In this document: positions 8,795 through 16,903 of the stretch, one piece after another
How positions within the stretch are numbered: the first letter of the stretch is position 1
How the letters are laid out: each line of letters starts with the position of its first letter
Assembly: GCA_035523875.1 (NCBI GenBank)
Contig: DATKPY010000002.1
Coordinates: 1 to 64,000 of the forward strand
Source of the DNA: JASHUC01 sp035523875
GTDB lineage: Bacteria; Pseudomonadota; Gammaproteobacteria; Steroidobacterales; Steroidobacteraceae
Direction of reading: 5' to 3'
DNA: 64,000 nucleotides
Notes under the pieces: generated by a model
The model's database searches: none
What the model was told of the DNA's origin: nothing
Seen by the model: only the letters and a program-made list of their open reading frames with translations
Made by a program: the position numbers and the translations under genes

Positions 8795-10477
8795 ATGCGG
8801 GCCGCGGTCCTCACGGTTGCGATACTCGCGGGGTGTAACCTGGCTCGTGCCGCCGAGCCGGCCGGTGCGCCCGCCGATTCGCCGTCCGAACGCGGCACGA
8901 GCGGCGCGCGCGGCGCGCGCACCGAGCGGCTGCCCTCGGATGCCGCCCTCGAGCGCGCGCATGCCGTCATCGGGCGGGTGATCATCGACAATCGGAACAT
9001 CTTCAATCTCGCCGATCCGCGCGACAACAACTGGCTGTTCCGCCTAGCCGATCGGCTGCACCCGCGCACCCGGGAGTACATCATCCGCGAGCAGCTGCTC
9101 TTCAAGCCCGGTGATCGCTACTCGCGCCACGCGCTCGATGAGTCCGCGCGCATCCTGCGCGCGCTGCCGTACTTCTACGACGCCGCCATCCGCCCCGTGA
9201 GCTATCGCGACGGCAAGGTCGACGTGCTCGTCATCACGCACGATGTGTGGACGCTCAATCCGGGGTTCGACTTCAGCCGCAGCGGCGGAAGCAATACGAC
9301 CGGCGGGCAGATCGAGGAGCTCAATCTCGCGGGAACCGGAACCAAGATCGGTGCCGTGCGCACCGCCGACGTCGACCGCACGACCACGCTCTACGAGCTC
9401 GAGAACGGCCACGCCTTCGGCACCTGGACCGACGTGGTCCTCAACTACGCGGACAACAGCGACGGCAACGCGCAGCTGGTCTCCGTCAACCACCCGTTCT
9501 ATTCGCTCGAGACTCAGCAGGCCTGGGGCGTGAGCGAGACGAGCGGCACGCAGTACGATCATCTGTGGGATCTCGGGGACGTGGTCGATGAGTTCCAGGA
9601 GCATTTCCGCACCGTCACGAGCTACTACGGCTGGTCGCCGGGTCTCGTGAACGGCTGGGTGCAGCGCTGGAACGCGGGGTTCACGGTCGATGAGCATCTT
9701 TTCTTTCCCTCGGCGAGCTGGCCGACCGGCTCGCTCCTGCCGCTCGACCGGCAGTTCAACTATCCGTGGGTGGAATACGACCTGGTGCAGGACGACTTCG
9801 CGGTGCTCAGGAACTACGCCCAGATCGGGCGCACCGAGGATTTCTATCTCGGCACGCAGGCGAGTGCGCGCGTCGGCTACGCCGCGCAGGCTTTCGGCTC
9901 GGATCGCAGCGCGCTCATGTTCTTCGGCTCGGCCGGTCACGGTGTCGGCTGGCCGGGCGGCTCGATCCTGCTTCTCAGCACCTCCACCTCGGGGCGCGTG
10001 GAGAACGGGTCGCTGCGCAACGCCGAGGTTCAGGGCTCGATGAACCTGTACGTGGTCGAGACCGAGCGCGCAAAGTTCTACGCGGGGCTCCAGGCGGTCG
10101 CGGCGCACGCGCTCGACCTCGACAATCAGGTGCTGCTCGGCGGGGACAACGGGCTGCGCGGCTACCCGCTGCGCTTCCAGGCGGGCACGGCGAGCACGCT
10201 GCTCACGCTCGAGCAGCGCTATTTCACCGACTGGTATCCGTTTCGCCTGTGGCGCGTCGGCGGGGCGGTGTTCTTCGATGCGGGCCGCACGTGGGGAACC
10301 GTGCCGTACGGGCCGCCCAGTCTCGGGCTGCTCAAGGATGTGGGCGCCGGATTGCGCATCGGCAATGCGCGCTCCGGTCTCGGCAACGTCACGCACATCG
10401 ACCTCGCGCTGCCGCTCGATCGGATCTCGGGCGTCAAGGGCCTGCAGTTCCTCGTGCAAACCTCGCAGAGCTTTTGA
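8795..10477 (+). CDS. Omp85/BamA-like outer-membrane protein with one POTRA-like domain
   Basis: A 560-residue protein. The first 20 residues form a signal peptide ending near ARA, and the cysteine in LAGC could alternatively make it a lipoprotein. Residues about 60-150 (EYIIREQLLFKPGDRYSRH...LRALPYFYDA) look like a POTRA domain: two helices and strands followed by a RPVSYRDGKVDVLV strand. The remainder alternates polar and hydrophobic residues like a beta-barrel and contains GDNGLRGYPLRF, resembling the RGF/RGY motif of Omp85 proteins, near residue 455. It lies 28 bp downstream of tldD and may be co-transcribed. Its substrate (protein or lipid) is unknown. Confidence 0.7.
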   Translation: MRAAVLTVAILAGCNLARAAEPAGAPADSPSERGTSGARGARTERLPSDAALERAHAVIGRVIIDNRNIFNLADPRDNNWLFRLADRLHPRTREYIIREQLLFKPGDRYSRHALDESARILRALPYFYDAAIRPVSYRDGKVDVLVITHDVWTLNPGFDFSRSGGSNTTGGQIEELNLAGTGTKIGAVRTADVDRTTTLYELENGHAFGTWTDVVLNYADNSDGNAQLVSVNHPFYSLETQQAWGVSETSGTQYDHLWDLGDVVDEFQEHFRTVTSYYGWSPGLVNGWVQRWNAGFTVDEHLFFPSASWPTGSLLPLDRQFNYPWVEYDLVQDDFAVLRNYAQIGRTEDFYLGTQASARVGYAAQAFGSDRSALMFFGSAGHGVGWPGGSILLLSTSTSGRVENGSLRNAEVQGSMNLYVVETERAKFYAGLQAVAAHALDLDNQVLLGGDNGLRGYPLRFQAGTASTLLTLEQRYFTDWYPFRLWRVGGAVFFDAGRTWGTVPYGPPSLGLLKDVGAGLRIGNARSGLGNVTHIDLALPLDRISGVKGLQFLVQTSQSF

Positions 10478-10686
10478 TCAAGCTTGGTGGAGCCCGGCGC
10501 AATCATGGCGCAATCTACTCGGGACATAATTCGCAGCGCCGTTCGCGACATACTGCGGCACGCGCTCGGGCGCTGCGCCCGCGGCGTGAAAGCTGTGACG
10601 CTCCGCACGCCGTGTGGGGCGCGAGGTCCGTAGCTTTTCGCCATGGCATTACCGGCCGCCGAATCCCCTCTAGAAGGACAAGTGCG

Positions 10687-10857
10687 ATGCAGGCCAACCG
10701 TGCGGAACCGACGCTGCACCTTCCCCCCGATCTACTCTCCGAGCTCGCGCGGCGCGGCACCGCGCCGCGCACCGACATGCACGTGGAGGGCTGGAAGCCC
10801 ACGCTCTTGGGCCGGATCCTCGGATTCTTCGGCCTCGGGACGGGCGAGGCGCGCTGA
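10687..10857 (+). CDS. small protein of unknown function (56 aa)
   Basis: The ATG has AGAAGGA about eight bases upstream, a good ribosome-binding site, and the frame runs 56 codons. The product has a Leu/Pro-rich N-terminal half and ends in a short amphipathic or membrane-associating segment (LLGRILGFFGLG). No known domain was recognised. About 200 bp separate it from the Omp85-like gene; that gap holds a CATAAT hexamer near 10525 that could be its -10 element and otherwise nothing clear. Confidence 0.5.
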   Translation: MQANRAEPTLHLPPDLLSELARRGTAPRTDMHVEGWKPTLLGRILGFFGLGTGEAR

Positions 10858-10911
10858 CAGCGGGGCGCGATTCTGCGCCGCGCGCGCCGCGCGTGGAGCG
10901 GATTCGCTCTC

Positions 10912-11181
10912 GTGAGGGCGCGGCTCCCGCACCTCGCGCGACCGCTCTACGAAAGCCTCCCCGGGCTCTACATCCTCTGCGGGCTGCTCGCGCTCGCGGC
11001 GAGCTACCGGGAACGCTCCATGCTCGCGAGTCTCGCGCTCGGAATTCCCGGCCTCGTAGCGCTGCTTGCGGGTGTAGTGGTGTATCTGCGCCGCCGCGGA
11101 TATCGGCGCCTGCGCGACCGCTACACACAGCCGGATGCGCTCGCGGACGAGGCCCGCCGGCGGATCGCGCGCGGCAGCTGA
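10912..11181 (+). CDS. small two-TM membrane protein of unknown function
   Basis: An 89-residue product with a GTG start. Two hydrophobic segments (about 17-31 and 38-60) are followed by a strongly basic stretch (RRRGYRRLRDRY) and an Ala/Arg-rich tail, so both ends probably face the cytoplasm. No family was recognised. It follows the 56-residue ORF by 54 bp and is convergent with the ExeA-FHA gene. The start is uncertain because the Shine-Dalgarno match is weak. Confidence 0.45.
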   Translation: MRARLPHLARPLYESLPGLYILCGLLALAASYRERSMLASLALGIPGLVALLAGVVVYLRRRGYRRLRDRYTQPDALADEARRRIARGS

Positions 11182-11202
11182 GCGCGCCTCCGATCGCGCG
11201 GA

Positions 11203-12483
11203 TTACTCGCCCGACTCGGCGGGCTCGACGCCGGGCTGCACGCTCGGGGTCGTCTCCGTGAAAGCGGTGCGCTTGGCCGGCTGGCGCTCATCGACGTACA
11301 TGAGCTCGTGCTTGCCGATCGCGACCACGTCCCCGTCGTTCAGGTTGTGGCGCCGCACGCGCTTGCCCTGCACGTAGATGCCGTTGGTGCTGTTCAGATC
11401 CTCGATGATGCAGCCCTGCGCGGTCGCGATGATCTGGCAGTGATGGCGGCTCACGAACCGGCTGTCGATCTGCACGTCGTTGTCGGGCGTGCGGCCCAGA
11501 ATCAGCCGCCCGAGCTTGAGCGGCAGGTCGGCGACCGTACGGCCTTCGGTCGCGACGATGAGGCGCCCAGCGGTCTCGCGGCTGCCGTCGGCGGCGGCAG
11601 TCGCGCGCACCGGCGCCCAGGTTTGCCCGGCGATATCGACCGGGCTGCGCGCCGCCGCCTGCGTGCGCTGCGTGTATTCCACCCAGCGCAGCTCCTGCAC
11701 CGAGGCCGCCACGTCCTCCGGCAGGACGTGGTCGCGGTCCACGCCATACGCCGCCATCATGACCGTGTCGCAGAGCGTATTGATGAGCCGCGGCACCCCG
11801 CCCGTGTAGCGGTAGATCTCGGGGAAGGTCTCCTCCGCGAATATCTGCCGGTCACCGGCTCCCGCCACCTCGAGGCGGTGCTGAACGTAGGCGCGCATTT
11901 CGGCCTGCGAAAGCGTCGTTAGGTGAAAGCGCAGCCGGATGCGCTGCGCAAGCTGCACCAGCTCCGGCGCATCGAGCTTCTGGCTCAGCTCCGGCTGGCC
12001 GGCGAGGATGATCCGCAGCACCTTCTCCTTGGTCGTCTCCACTCCCGAGAGCAGGCGGATCTCCTCGAGCACGCGCAGCGACAGGTTCTGCGCCTCATCC
12101 ACGATGAGCAGCACCTTGCGTCCGGCGGCGTACTGCTCCACGAGAAAGCTGTTGATCGTGGCGATGAGCTCGGCCTTCTTCATCTTGAAGGGCGAGAAGC
12201 CGAACTGCACCAGCACCGCCTGCAGGAAGTCGATCGCGGAGACCTGCGTTTGATTGATCTGCGCGACCACCACGTCCTTCTGGATCTCCTGCAGGAACGA
12301 CTCGATGAGCGTGGTCTTGCCGGAGCCGATCTCGCCGGTGATCACGACGAAACCGTCGGTGAACCAGATCGTCGACTCCATGTACGCCTTGGCGCGGGCG
12401 TGTTGCTTGCTCAAGTACAGGAACTGCGGATCCGGGCTCAGCCGGAACGGCAGCTCCTTCAGCTTGAACAGCTCCAGGTACAT
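11203..12483 (-). CDS. ExeA/GspA-like AAA ATPase with C-terminal FHA domain
   Basis: A 426-residue protein. The N-terminal ExeA-type ATPase has MYLELFKLKELPFRLSPDP, Walker A GEIGSGKTT at about 50-58, Walker B VLLIVDEAQNL near 130-140 and the sensor region IILAGQPEL. The C-terminal 100 residues form a forkhead-associated domain (LGRTPDNDVQID...VSRHHC...STNGIYVQG), which binds phosphothreonine. ExeA proteins with GspB-like partners help insert the type II secretion secretin through peptidoglycan; fusion to FHA suggests control by Ser/Thr phosphorylation. No secretion genes lie nearby. The start is fixed by the conserved MYLELF opening. Confidence 0.85.
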   Translation of the reverse strand: MYLELFKLKELPFRLSPDPQFLYLSKQHARAKAYMESTIWFTDGFVVITGEIGSGKTTLIESFLQEIQKDVVVAQINQTQVSAIDFLQAVLVQFGFSPFKMKKAELIATINSFLVEQYAAGRKVLLIVDEAQNLSLRVLEEIRLLSGVETTKEKVLRIILAGQPELSQKLDAPELVQLAQRIRLRFHLTTLSQAEMRAYVQHRLEVAGAGDRQIFAEETFPEIYRYTGGVPRLINTLCDTVMMAAYGVDRDHVLPEDVAASVQELRWVEYTQRTQAAARSPVDIAGQTWAPVRATAAADGSRETAGRLIVATEGRTVADLPLKLGRLILGRTPDNDVQIDSRFVSRHHCQIIATAQGCIIEDLNSTNGIYVQGKRVRRHNLNDGDVVAIGKHELMYVDERQPAKRTAFTETTPSVQPGVEPAESGE

Positions 12484-12493
12484 GCTTTGAATC

Positions 12494-13594
12494 TTAAGGG
12501 ATGCGAATGTCCAGGGCCAACTCGGCGAGCAAGCGTCGCAGCCGCGCATCGCGCGCGTGCGCATTCGGCGCAACCAGGGTGCAGTGACCGAGCTTGCGGC
12601 CCGGGCGAGGCTCCTTCGCGTACTCGTGCAGATGCACGCCGGGCTGCGCGAGCGGCCGGGCGCGAGGCGGCAGGCTCCCGATGAGATTGACCATCGCGCA
12701 AGCCCCGCGCGGGGCGGTGGCGCCGAGCGGCAGGCCGGAGATCGCGCGCACGTGGTTCTCGAACTGGCTGGTCTCAGCGCCCTCGATGGTCCAGTGCCCG
12801 GAGTTGTGCACGCGCGGCGCCATCTCGTTCGCGACGAGCGCGCCCGAGCGCACGAAGAACTCCAGGGTGAGCACGCCCACGTAGCGGAAGTGCTCGAGCA
12901 CCCGCTTGAGATAGATCGCCGCGCGCTCTGCAAGCCGCGTCGGTCCGTAGGGCGCGCGCGTGAGGCGCAGCATCCCGTCCTGGTGGACGTTCAGGCAGAG
13001 CGGATAGACCACGGTCTGCCCGCCGCGGCCGCGCGCGCCGATGATCGACACCTCGCAGTCGAAGGCGATGTGCTCCTCGTAAATGAGCGGCACCGCGCCC
13101 AACTGTGCCCAGGCGCGCTCGAGGTCGGCGCGGCTTTCCACGAGCGCTTGGCCCTTCCCGTCGTAGCCCATGCGGCGAGTCTTCACGACCCCGGGGAGGC
13201 CGATCTCGCGCACCGCGCGCTCGAGCTGCGCGCGCGTGCCGACGGCACGCCAGCGCGTCGTCGGGATCCGCAGCCGCTCGAACAGGCGCTTCTCGCTCGC
13301 GCGGTCCTGCGCTGCAGCGAGCGCGGCGATGGACGGCCGCACGGCGCAGTGCCGCGCAAGCGCACGGAGCGATGCCATGGGCACGTTCTCCCAGTCGAAC
13401 GTGACCACGTCCGAGCGCGCCCCGAGCTCGGCCAAGCTCGCCGGATCGGTGAGCTCGGCGCACAGGAGCGGGGCGATCTGCCCGGCCGGCGCGACCGCCG
13501 ACTGATCGAGGAAGACGAAGTCGAGGCCGAGCGGATAGCCTGCGAGGGCGAGCATGCGGCCGAGCTGGCCGCCGCCCACGACGCCGATCGTCAT
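12494..13594 (-). CDS. purK: 5-(carboxyamino)imidazole ribonucleotide synthase
   Basis: ATP-grasp enzyme making N5-CAIR from AIR, ATP and bicarbonate in purine synthesis. The 366-residue protein opens with MTIGVVGGGQLGRML and contains VVKTRRMGYDGKGQ, EEHIAFDCEVSII, and the conserved NEMAPRVHNSGHWTIEGAETSQFENH block. The start codon overlaps the purE stop (ATGA), so purE and purK are translationally coupled. Length is normal. The stop lies 10 bp from the start of the ExeA-FHA gene on the same strand. Confidence 0.96.
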   Translation of the reverse strand: MTIGVVGGGQLGRMLALAGYPLGLDFVFLDQSAVAPAGQIAPLLCAELTDPASLAELGARSDVVTFDWENVPMASLRALARHCAVRPSIAALAAAQDRASEKRLFERLRIPTTRWRAVGTRAQLERAVREIGLPGVVKTRRMGYDGKGQALVESRADLERAWAQLGAVPLIYEEHIAFDCEVSIIGARGRGGQTVVYPLCLNVHQDGMLRLTRAPYGPTRLAERAAIYLKRVLEHFRYVGVLTLEFFVRSGALVANEMAPRVHNSGHWTIEGAETSQFENHVRAISGLPLGATAPRGACAMVNLIGSLPPRARPLAQPGVHLHEYAKEPRPGRKLGHCTLVAPNAHARDARLRRLLAELALDIRIP

Positions 13595-14091
13595 GCCTTG
13601 CTCTGAGCCCGCGGATCCGGATTGGCGAGGACCGCGGCGGTCTGCCGCTCGCGGAAGACGCGCAGCGTCGATTCGATCTCGGGGTGGCGCGCCGCGAGGA
13701 TTGCCGCGGCGGCGAGCGCGGCGTTGACCGCACCCGCAGTGCCGATCGCGAACGTCGCGACCGGAATGCCCGCCGGCATCTGCACGATCGACAGCAGCGA
13801 ATCGAGTCCATTGAGCGCGTGGGACTGCACCGGCACGCCGAGCACGGGCAGCAGGGTTTTCGCCGCGGCCATCCCGGGCAGGTGCGCGGCGCCGCCGGCG
13901 CCGGCGATGATGACCTCGAGTCCGCGCGCGCGCGCCCCCGAGGCGTAATCGAAGAGCAGGTCCGGCGTGCGGTGGGCCGAGATGACGCGCGTTTCGTGAG
14001 CGATCGAGAGCTTCTCGAGCGTCTCGGCGGCGTGGCGCATCGTGTCCCAGTCCGATGCGGAGCCCATGATGATGCCGACCAGCGGTTGCAT
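13591..14091 (-). CDS. purE: N5-carboxyaminoimidazole ribonucleotide mutase
   Basis: Converts N5-CAIR to CAIR in purine synthesis. The 166-residue protein has GIIMGSASDWDTM at about 6-18, the active-site SAHRTP at 38-43 (His 40) and GAGGAAHLPGM. The first ATG of the conserved domain is used. A TACAAT hexamer ends only six bases upstream of this ATG and no Shine-Dalgarno sequence is present, so the mRNA may be leaderless. Coupled to purK by ATGA. Confidence 0.96.
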   Translation of the reverse strand: MQPLVGIIMGSASDWDTMRHAAETLEKLSIAHETRVISAHRTPDLLFDYASGARARGLEVIIAGAGGAAHLPGMAAAKTLLPVLGVPVQSHALNGLDSLLSIVQMPAGIPVATFAIGTAGAVNAALAAAAILAARHPEIESTLRVFRERQTAAVLANPDPRAQSKA

Positions 14092-14097
14092 GCGGAT

Positions 14098-14103
14098 ATT
14101 GTA
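14098..14103 (-). promoter_or_regulatory. -10-like hexamer just before purE
   Basis: TACAAT on the minus strand, six bases before the purE ATG. Transcription would begin at or next to the start codon. The -35 region is not recognisable. Confidence 0.4.
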
Positions 14104-14132
14104 GCCGCGCGCTGCCTCGCGCGCTGCCGCGG

Positions 14133-14651
14133 TCACGCGCGCCGCTCGCCTTCCAGGAGCGCGCGCAGCATGCGGAACAGGCGCCGCGCGGCTCCGTCGG
14201 CACCGCGCTCGCGGCCGCGCGCGGCCCGGGCGGCGGCGATCGCCCGCGCCCACTCGCCACGCTCGATCTGGGGATGCTCCACGGCGAGAGCGCTCAAGGC
14301 GGCGCCGGTGTCATCGGCCAGCAGGCGCGCGCGCCAGGACTCCAGGCGCTTGAACCGCAGCGCCTCGAGCGCCGCGCGCTCGCGCCGCACGGCGAGTGCG
14401 GCCTCTACGGTCTTCGGGTCGATCTCGCGCATCAGCCGGCCGATGTACTGGCGCTGACGCGCGCTCGCGCTGCGGCTGCGGATGCTGCGCGCCTCGCGGA
14501 TCGCGGTGACGAGCCGCTCGGGCAGCTCGAGGGCGGCGAGCTCGACGTCGGTGAGCGCGATGAGCGCTTCGCCGAGTGCCTGTGCGGCCTCGGCGCTGCG
14601 CTTGCGCGCGCTGCGGCTCGGGGGCTCATCGAGCGCCTTGATCATGGTCAT
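14133..14651 (-). CDS. darP: ribosome biogenesis factor DarP (YjgA, DUF615)
   Basis: Assists late 50S subunit assembly. The 172-residue helical protein is rich in Ala and Arg and has the DUF615 signature: SRSARKRSAEAAQALGEAL, ALELPERLVTAIREAR, RQRQYIGRLMREID and a terminal RRLFRMLRALL. I chose the ATG at 14651; another in-frame ATG lies two codons on. It is divergent from pmbA, a frequent partner of yjgA in gammaproteobacteria. Confidence 0.9.
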   Translation of the reverse strand: MTMIKALDEPPSRSARKRSAEAAQALGEALIALTDVELAALELPERLVTAIREARSIRSRSASARQRQYIGRLMREIDPKTVEAALAVRRERAALEALRFKRLESWRARLLADDTGAALSALAVEHPQIERGEWARAIAAARAARGRERGADGAARRLFRMLRALLEGERRA

Positions 14652-14721
14652 CGTCGGGCACCGTCGGCCGCGAGTGCGGCTGGTACAATTCTGCACCAGT
14701 CGCAGGAAGCCCGTTCCACCC

Positions 14722-16068
14722 ATGCCTCAGGAAATCGACGCGTCACGGATTCCGGAGCTCACGCAGGTCGTCGAGCTCGCGCTCGCGGAGGCGAAGCGCC
14801 GGGGTGCCACGCAGTGCGAGGCGGACGCGAGCCTGCAGCGCGGCCTCACCGCAACGGTCCGGCTCGGAGAGGTCGACACCGTGGAGTACCAGCGCGATCG
14901 CGGTCTCGGAGTGACCGTCTACTTCGGCCAGCGCAAGGGCTCGGCGAGCACCGCCGATCTGCGCACCGAGGCGGTGCGCGCGACCGTCGAGAAGGCGAGC
15001 GCGATCGCGCGCTACACCGCCCAAGATCCCGCGGCGGGCCTCGCCGACCGGGAAGACCTGGCGCGCGCGGTCCCGGACCTCGATCTCTACCATGCGTGGA
15101 ACCTCGAGCCCGACGATGCGGTGGCGCTCGCGCGCGAATGCGAGGCCGCGGGTCTCGCCGCCGACCGCCGCGTCGCGAACTCCGAGGGCGCCTCGGTCTC
15201 GAGCCAGCGCGGCGTGCGCGTCTACGGCAACTCACACGGCTTTCTCGGCGGCTACGCGAGCACCTCGCACACCGTGACCTGCGTGCTCCTCGCCGAGGAG
15301 AACGACGACATGCAGCGCGATTACTGGTACTCGACCGCGCGCGATCCGGGCGACCTCGAGGCTGTCGCGTCGATCGGAAGGCATGCCGGGGAGCGCGCCG
15401 TCGCGCGGCTCGGAGCACGCAAGCGCGCCACGGGCCGGGCGCCGATCGTATTCGCCCCGGAGATGGCGCGCGGGCTGTTCCGCAGCTTCTTGGGCGCGAT
15501 CCGCGGCGGCAGCCAGTACCGTAAGTCCTCCTTTCTACTCGATTCGGCGGGCCAGGCCGTCTTCCCGCCATTCCTCGAGCTCGAGGAGCGGCCGCATATC
15601 CCGAAGGCGCTCGGCAGCAGCCCATTCGACGACGAAGGCGTCGCTACGCGCGATCGCACGCTCGTGCACGCTGGGGTCTTGCAGGGCTACGTGCTCGACA
15701 GCTACTCGGCGCGCAAGCTCGGACTGAAGACGACCGGCAACGCAGGCGGCGTGCACAACCTCTTCGTGAGCGCCCCGGGCCACGTTTTTGCGCTCGAGGA
15801 GCTTCTCGCGCGGGCCGGCGAGGGCCTCCTCGTCACCGAGCTCATGGGGCAGGGCGTCAATCCCGTGACCGGAGACTACTCGCGGGGTGCGAGCGGATTC
15901 TGGATCGAGGGCGGCGAGATCGCCTACCCGGTACACGAGATCACGGTTGCCGGGAACCTGCGCGAGATGTTTCTCGACATCGTCGCGCTCGGCTCGGACA
16001 TCGACACCCGCGGGTCGCTTCAGACTGGCTCGGTGCTCATCGGCGAGATGACGATCGCCGGGGAATAG
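14722..16068 (+). CDS. pmbA: metalloprotease PmbA/TldE
   Basis: Partner of TldD in the heterodimeric peptide-degrading protease; this subunit lacks the metal motif. The 448-residue protein has the PmbA features VANSEGASVSSQRGVRVYGNS, SFLGAIRGGSQYRKSSFLLDS, GLKTTGNAGGVHN and the final LQTGSVLIGEM. The ATG giving MPQEIDASRIPEL is chosen as it starts the conserved domain; the longer frame overlaps darP. A TACAAT hexamer at 14684-14689 could be the -10 element, giving a leader of about 26 bases. Confidence 0.95.
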   Translation: MPQEIDASRIPELTQVVELALAEAKRRGATQCEADASLQRGLTATVRLGEVDTVEYQRDRGLGVTVYFGQRKGSASTADLRTEAVRATVEKASAIARYTAQDPAAGLADREDLARAVPDLDLYHAWNLEPDDAVALARECEAAGLAADRRVANSEGASVSSQRGVRVYGNSHGFLGGYASTSHTVTCVLLAEENDDMQRDYWYSTARDPGDLEAVASIGRHAGERAVARLGARKRATGRAPIVFAPEMARGLFRSFLGAIRGGSQYRKSSFLLDSAGQAVFPPFLELEERPHIPKALGSSPFDDEGVATRDRTLVHAGVLQGYVLDSYSARKLGLKTTGNAGGVHNLFVSAPGHVFALEELLARAGEGLLVTELMGQGVNPVTGDYSRGASGFWIEGGEIAYPVHEITVAGNLREMFLDIVALGSDIDTRGSLQTGSVLIGEMTIAGE

Positions 16069-16069
16069 G

Positions 16070-16903
16070 GTGCGGCGAGGGGAGGCGCGGTCGTTGAGCT
16101 CATCGGCCCCCTACCCGGAGCGCATCGTCTGTCTCACCGAAGAGACGACCGAGACGCTCTACCTCCTCGGCGAGGATCGCCGCATCGTCGGCATCTCCGG
16201 CTTCACGGTGCGCCCGGCGCGGGCCCGGCGCGAGAAGCCGCGCGTTTCGGCCTTCACGAGCGCGAAGATCGACCGCATCCTCGCGCTCGAGCCCGATCTG
16301 GTGCTCGGCTTCTCGGACCTGCAGGCACCGATTGCATCCGAGCTCATCCGCGCCGGCATCGAAGTGCACGTCTTCAATCAGCGCAGCATCGCTCACGTCC
16401 TGCGCATGATCCGCACGCTCGGCGGGATGATCGGCTGCGGCGAGCCGGCCGAGCGCCTGGTGGGCGAGCTCGAGACGGGGCTCGCGGCCGTGCGCGAGCG
16501 CGCAGGCTCACTCGCCCGTCGTCCGCGCGTCTACTTCGAGGAATGGGACGATCCGCAGATCTCAGGCATCCGCTGGGTCTCGGAACTGATTGCCGCGGCA
16601 GGCGGGGAGGACTGCTTTCCCGAGCTCGCGGCAAAACCGCTCGGCCGCGATCGCATCATCGCCGACCCGCTCGAGGTGCCGCGGCGCGCGCCGGACATCA
16701 TCCTCGGATCGTGGTGCGGGAAGAAATTCCGCCCCGATCGGGTGCGGAGCCGCGCGGGTTGGCACGACGTGCCGGCCGTGCGCAGCGGTTTCGTGCGCGA
16801 GATCAAGTCGGCGATCATCCTGCAGCCGGGCCCGGCCGCCCTCACGGACGGCGTGCGGGCGATCCAGGAAGTCATCTTCGAGTGGGCTCAACAGGCGAGC
16901 TGA
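16070..16903 (+). CDS. BtuF-like periplasmic-binding-fold protein without signal peptide
   Basis: A 277-residue protein of the helical-backbone (BtuF/FecB/TroA-like) metal or cofactor-binding superfamily: YPERIVCLTEETTETLYLLGE, RILALEPDLVLGFSD, HVFNQRSIAHVLRMIRTLG, VSELIAAAGGED and a final HDVPAVR. The N-terminus has no export signal, unlike classical BtuF, and no ABC permease or ATPase gene is adjacent. Such solitary cytoplasmic members occur in many proteobacteria and are often annotated cobalamin-binding. The GTG start immediately follows the pmbA stop. Its 3' end overlaps the 3' end of purC by 32 bp. Confidence 0.75.
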   Translation: MRRGEARSLSSSAPYPERIVCLTEETTETLYLLGEDRRIVGISGFTVRPARARREKPRVSAFTSAKIDRILALEPDLVLGFSDLQAPIASELIRAGIEVHVFNQRSIAHVLRMIRTLGGMIGCGEPAERLVGELETGLAAVRERAGSLARRPRVYFEEWDDPQISGIRWVSELIAAAGGEDCFPELAAKPLGRDRIIADPLEVPRRAPDIILGSWCGKKFRPDRVRSRAGWHDVPAVRSGFVREIKSAIILQPGPAALTDGVRAIQEVIFEWAQQAS

